Source: Bradyrhizobium yuanmingense (GTDB lineage: Bacteria > Pseudomonadota > Alphaproteobacteria > Rhizobiales > Xanthobacteraceae). From it: a stretch of DNA of 64,000 nt. Shown in pieces: positions 60,213 to 64,000 of the stretch. A model generated the notes under the pieces. It made no database searches. It was not told the DNA's origin and saw only the letters and a program-made list of their open reading frames with translations. Location: the NCBI RefSeq assembly GCF_029167105.1, contig NZ_JARFML010000015.1, positions 1-64,000 on the forward strand, read 5' to 3'. Numbering within the stretch: position 1 is the first letter of the stretch; each line of letters opens with the position of its first letter. The translations under genes were made by a program, and so were the position numbers.

Positions 60213-60659
60213 ATGCGTCTCGTCATCGGATCCGACCACGCCGGCTGGCCGCTCAAACAGACCGTCATCGACCACATCCGCAAGCTCGGCCACGAGGTCA
60301 TCGACGTCGGCTCCTATGACGACAAGCCGGTGGATTTCCCCGACATCGCCCGCGCCGTGGCGGCGAAGGTGACGTCGGGCGAAGCCGCGCGCGGCATCAT
60401 GGTGTGCGGCACCGGCGTCGGCGCCTCGATCGCCGCCAACAAGATGAAGGGCATCCGCGCCGCGGTCTGCCACGACGTCCACTCCGCGCATCAGAGCGTC
60501 GAGCATGACGACGTCAACGTCATGTGCATCGGCGCGCAGATCGTCGGCGCCTGGCTCGCTGTCGATCTCGTGTCGTCGTACCTGTCCGCCGAATTCTCCA
60601 CCGACGAGGATTTCCGCCGCCGCGTCGAGAAGCTGCGCGTCATGGACGAGGAAGGCTGA
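60213..60659 (+). CDS. rpiB: RpiB-type sugar-phosphate isomerase
   Basis: 148 residues of the LacA/RpiB family: VIGSDHAGWPLK (4-15), active-site Cys65 in MVCGTGVGASIAANK and a conserved Asp/His pair in CHDVHSAHQSVEHDDVN. Converts ribose 5-phosphate to ribulose 5-phosphate or isomerises other phospho-sugars, such as erythritol-pathway intermediates. GAAGGACAAAGA precedes the ATG. Same strand as the ABC genes. Confidence 0.88.
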   Translation: MRLVIGSDHAGWPLKQTVIDHIRKLGHEVIDVGSYDDKPVDFPDIARAVAAKVTSGEAARGIMVCGTGVGASIAANKMKGIRAAVCHDVHSAHQSVEHDDVNVMCIGAQIVGAWLAVDLVSSYLSAEFSTDEDFRRRVEKLRVMDEEG

Positions 60660-60671
60660 GGGCCCTCCGCC

Positions 60672-61589
60672 ATGATCCTGGTGTTCGGATCGCTCAACAT
60701 CGATCTGGTCGCGCAGGTCCCGGTGATTCCAGGTCCCGGCCGAACGGTGCTGGCGCCGTCCTACCGGACGCATTTCGGCGGCAAGGGTGCCAATCAGGCC
60801 GTTGCCGCCGCGCGGATCGCCGGGCCTGGACGCGTGAGCATGGCCGGCCGCGTCGGCCGGGACGGATTTGGCGACAGCGCGATCGAGAACCTCAGAGCCA
60901 ACGGCGTCGACGCCGACCGCGTCATCAGAGCCGACGAGCCGACCGGATGTGCCTTCATCACCGTCGATCAGGCCGGCGAGAACGCAATCACGGTGGCGAG
61001 CGGCGCCAACATGACGGCGCGTGCCGGCGATCTTGCGAGCGAGCTGTTCAATTTCAACACCGTGCTAGTGCTTCAGATGGAGGTGCCCTTTGCGCACGCG
61101 CTGGAAGCTGCCCGAAGAACCGCCGCAGCCTCCGGCACCGTCATCTGGAACCTTGCACCCGTTCCGGAGCAGATGACGCGTGAGATGGTCACGGAGCTTC
61201 TCGCCGTCACCGACTATCTCCTCGTCAACGAGCACGAGGCGCGCGACACCGCCACCGCCATCGGCCTGGCGTCCGCCGACCACGAAGCCGCAAGCGCCGG
61301 ACTCGCGAAGTCCGGCAACCTCACCTGCATTGTCACCGCCGGCGCACAAGGCGCGCTCGCCGTGACGGCGGAAGGCACCCGCCTGCGGGCGCCCGCCCCG
61401 CGCATCACGCCGGTGGACACGACCGGCGCCGGCGACACCTTCGTCGGCGCCTTTGCGGCGATGATCAGCGAAGGAATGTCGCTGCAACGCGCGCTCGAAG
61501 TGAGTTGCGAAGCGGCGGCTTTGAAATGCCTCGAGGCCGGCGCCCAGACCGGCATGCCCATGCGCAGCGCGATGGGCTCCCTCGCGTAG
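60672..61589 (+). CDS. rbsK: Ribokinase-family sugar kinase
   Basis: 305 residues of the PfkB family: substrate loop FGGKGANQAVAAAR (about 36-49) and catalytic motif DTTGAGDTFVGAF (about 250-262). N-terminal MILVFGSLNIDLVAQV is ribokinase-like. Phosphorylates ribose or a related sugar; specificity is not proven. Twelve bases after rpiB, so the pair could phosphorylate and isomerise the same sugar. Confidence 0.85.
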   Translation: MILVFGSLNIDLVAQVPVIPGPGRTVLAPSYRTHFGGKGANQAVAAARIAGPGRVSMAGRVGRDGFGDSAIENLRANGVDADRVIRADEPTGCAFITVDQAGENAITVASGANMTARAGDLASELFNFNTVLVLQMEVPFAHALEAARRTAAASGTVIWNLAPVPEQMTREMVTELLAVTDYLLVNEHEARDTATAIGLASADHEAASAGLAKSGNLTCIVTAGAQGALAVTAEGTRLRAPAPRITPVDTTGAGDTFVGAFAAMISEGMSLQRALEVSCEAAALKCLEAGAQTGMPMRSAMGSLA

Positions 61590-61646
61590 GACTGATCGCC
61601 CGCATCGCTGCCCGCGGCTAAACTCTCCCGATTCCTGGAGGCTGTT

Positions 61647-62366
61647 TTGGCCTTTCTCTTCGTCCTCATTGTCGGCCTGATCGCCGGCACCATTTCCGGC
61701 ATCGTCGGCACCGGCTCATCGATCATGCTGATGCCGGTGCTGGTCTATGCCTATGGGCCGAAAGAGGCCGTGCCGATCATGGCGGTGGCCTCCGTGATGG
61801 CGAACTTCTCCCGGATCCTGGCCTGGTGGCGCGAGGTCGATTGGCGGGCCTGTGCGGCCTATTCGGCGACGGGCATTCCGGCGGCGGCGCTCGGCGCGCG
61901 GACCTTACTGGCGCTGCCCGCGCATGCCGTCGATCTCACCATCGGCCTGTTCCTGATCGCGATGGTGCCGGCGCGGCACTGGTTGGCGCGGCATGACCTG
62001 AAGGCCGATCTCTGGCACCTCGCCGCCGGCGGCGCCATCATCGGGTACCTCACCGGCATCGTGGTCTCGACCGGCCCGCTCAGCGTGCCGCTGTTCCTGT
62101 TCTACGGCTTGTCCAGGGGCGCCTTCCTCGCCACCGAGGCGGCCTCCTCGCTCGGGCTCTATTTCGCGAAGTCGGTGACCTTCGAGCGGTTCGGCGCGCT
62201 GACCGGAGAGGTCTTCATCAAGGGCCTGATCGCGGGCTCATCGCTGATGCTTGGCGCCTTCATCGCCAAGCGCTTCGTGCTGCACCTGAGGCCGGAGCAG
62301 TTTCGGCTGCTGATGGACGGCATCATGCTGGCGGCAGGCTTGACGATGTTGTTGAACGCATTCTGA
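61647..62366 (+). CDS. TauE/SafE-family sulfite/anion exporter
   Basis: 239 residues with about eight hydrophobic segments and the family's paired halves; IVGTGSSIMLMPVLVYAYGPKEAVPIM near the start, read in parts, is the TauE signature. Exports sulfite, sulfoacetate or similar anions in characterised cases; substrate unknown. The start is TTG at 61647 with CTGGAGG upstream. Confidence 0.8.
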   Translation: MAFLFVLIVGLIAGTISGIVGTGSSIMLMPVLVYAYGPKEAVPIMAVASVMANFSRILAWWREVDWRACAAYSATGIPAAALGARTLLALPAHAVDLTIGLFLIAMVPARHWLARHDLKADLWHLAAGGAIIGYLTGIVVSTGPLSVPLFLFYGLSRGAFLATEAASSLGLYFAKSVTFERFGALTGEVFIKGLIAGSSLMLGAFIAKRFVLHLRPEQFRLLMDGIMLAAGLTMLLNAF

Positions 62367-62404
62367 CCTCGAAGAGACATACCGCCGAGCAAAAGGTCCA
62401 ATGC

Positions 62405-62815
62405 ATGCGCACCGTTTCCCTGATCGCCGCCGCCGGCATCGCGCTCCTGGCCACGCAGCCGGCATTCGCCGCGCAGCCGTTCGACGGCCTGTGGGCCTCG
62501 ACGAAGAAGGATTGCCGCGACAAGGACGGCCCCGACAGCAAAACGATGATCGACCTCGACAACGTCATCAAGGGCAAGCCGGCCCCGCTGGTCGACCGCT
62601 ACGAGAACCATTGCCGCATCGACCGCAAGACGCCGGCCGGCGATGGCCTTGTGCTGTCCGCCACCTGCTTCGAGTTCTGGGACGACTACAACAAGGGCGT
62701 GAACGGCCAAAAGACGACGATCAAACTGGCCCCCGGCGCGAACGGCACGATCAGGATCGACGGGAAGCCATACGTATTCTGCAAGCACAAGGATGAACTG
62801 CCGAGAGCGCGGTAG
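62405..62815 (+). CDS. Small secreted protein of unknown function
   Basis: 136 residues: signal peptide (VSLIAAAGIALLATQPAFA), then QPFDGLWASTKKDCRDKDG, NHCRIDRKTP and SATCFEFWDDYNKG, with Cys in YVFCKHKDEL. Four cysteines suggest disulfides; the pattern resembles small periplasmic lipocalin-like domains, which is only a guess. Starts 38 bases after the TauE gene and lies 70 bases upstream of radA. Confidence 0.65.
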   Translation: MRTVSLIAAAGIALLATQPAFAAQPFDGLWASTKKDCRDKDGPDSKTMIDLDNVIKGKPAPLVDRYENHCRIDRKTPAGDGLVLSATCFEFWDDYNKGVNGQKTTIKLAPGANGTIRIDGKPYVFCKHKDELPRAR

Positions 62816-62885
62816 CGCGGAACACTTCGCACCCCCATCTGTGATCGTGCTAAGCATCCCGAACGGAGCAACGACTCGACATTCG

Positions 62886-64000
<1,115 letters not shown>

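Overview
The window is a GC-rich chromosomal segment from an alphaproteobacterium. Gene order, codon use, GTG/TTG starts and intergenic repeats fit Bradyrhizobium or a close relative; this is inferred from family resemblance, not from a search. It holds about 75 protein genes. I found no rRNA, tRNA or CRISPR array, and the only mobile element is an IS5-type transposase cut by the left edge.

Layout. (1) 1-13 kb: transposase start and a palindromic repeat, then purM-purN (minus), pgsA-hdaA and ppk-ppx (plus), terC and ndk (minus), a His-rich secreted protein, an ABC-F ATPase and a Bug-family binding protein. (2) 13-16 kb: methyltransferase, a divergent marR / monooxygenase-fold pair around a perfect palindrome, a membrane protein and a lipoprotein. 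(3) 16-26 kb: holC-pepA (minus) and the envelope operon lptF-lptG-lptD-surA-pdxA-rsmA (plus). (4) 26-34 kb, accessory: zinc alcohol dehydrogenase, three Crp/Fnr regulators, a cupin, a secreted caspase-like protein and two low-complexity envelope proteins. (5) 34-41 kb (minus): fabD, fabG, acpP, fabF, mltG, yicC and gmk for fatty acid, peptidoglycan and nucleotide metabolism. (6) 41-43 kb: a TetR-desaturase operon. (7) 43-46 kb: rpsF-rpsR-DUF2232-rplI. (8) 46-50 kb, accessory: TetR plus a frameshifted PaaI thioesterase, a cytochrome-like protein, a cyclopropane-synthase-like enzyme and small proteins. (9) 50-53 kb: dnaB and alr. (10) 53-63 kb, accessory: exonuclease III, a K+ channel, and a catabolic cluster of a GntR regulator, a beta-hydroxyacid dehydrogenase, a four-gene ABC importer, rpiB and ribokinase. 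(11) The right edge carries the start of radA.

The genes pepA, lptFGD, surA, pdxA, rsmA, gmk, yicC, mltG, fab genes, rpsF/R, rplI, dnaB, alr and radA resemble a largely contiguous block familiar from Rhizobiales. Here accessory islets interrupt that block, and most of the interesting regulatory DNA lies in or beside them. The best candidates for follow-up are a possible ribosomal-protein leader in front of rpsF, the uncharacterised sugar or sugar-acid operon, sharp operator palindromes beside MarR, TetR (two) and GntR genes, the Crp/Fnr trio, and a perfect TGTGA-N6-TCACA site in front of a 39-residue membrane protein. I did not see a clearly new defence or mobile system.
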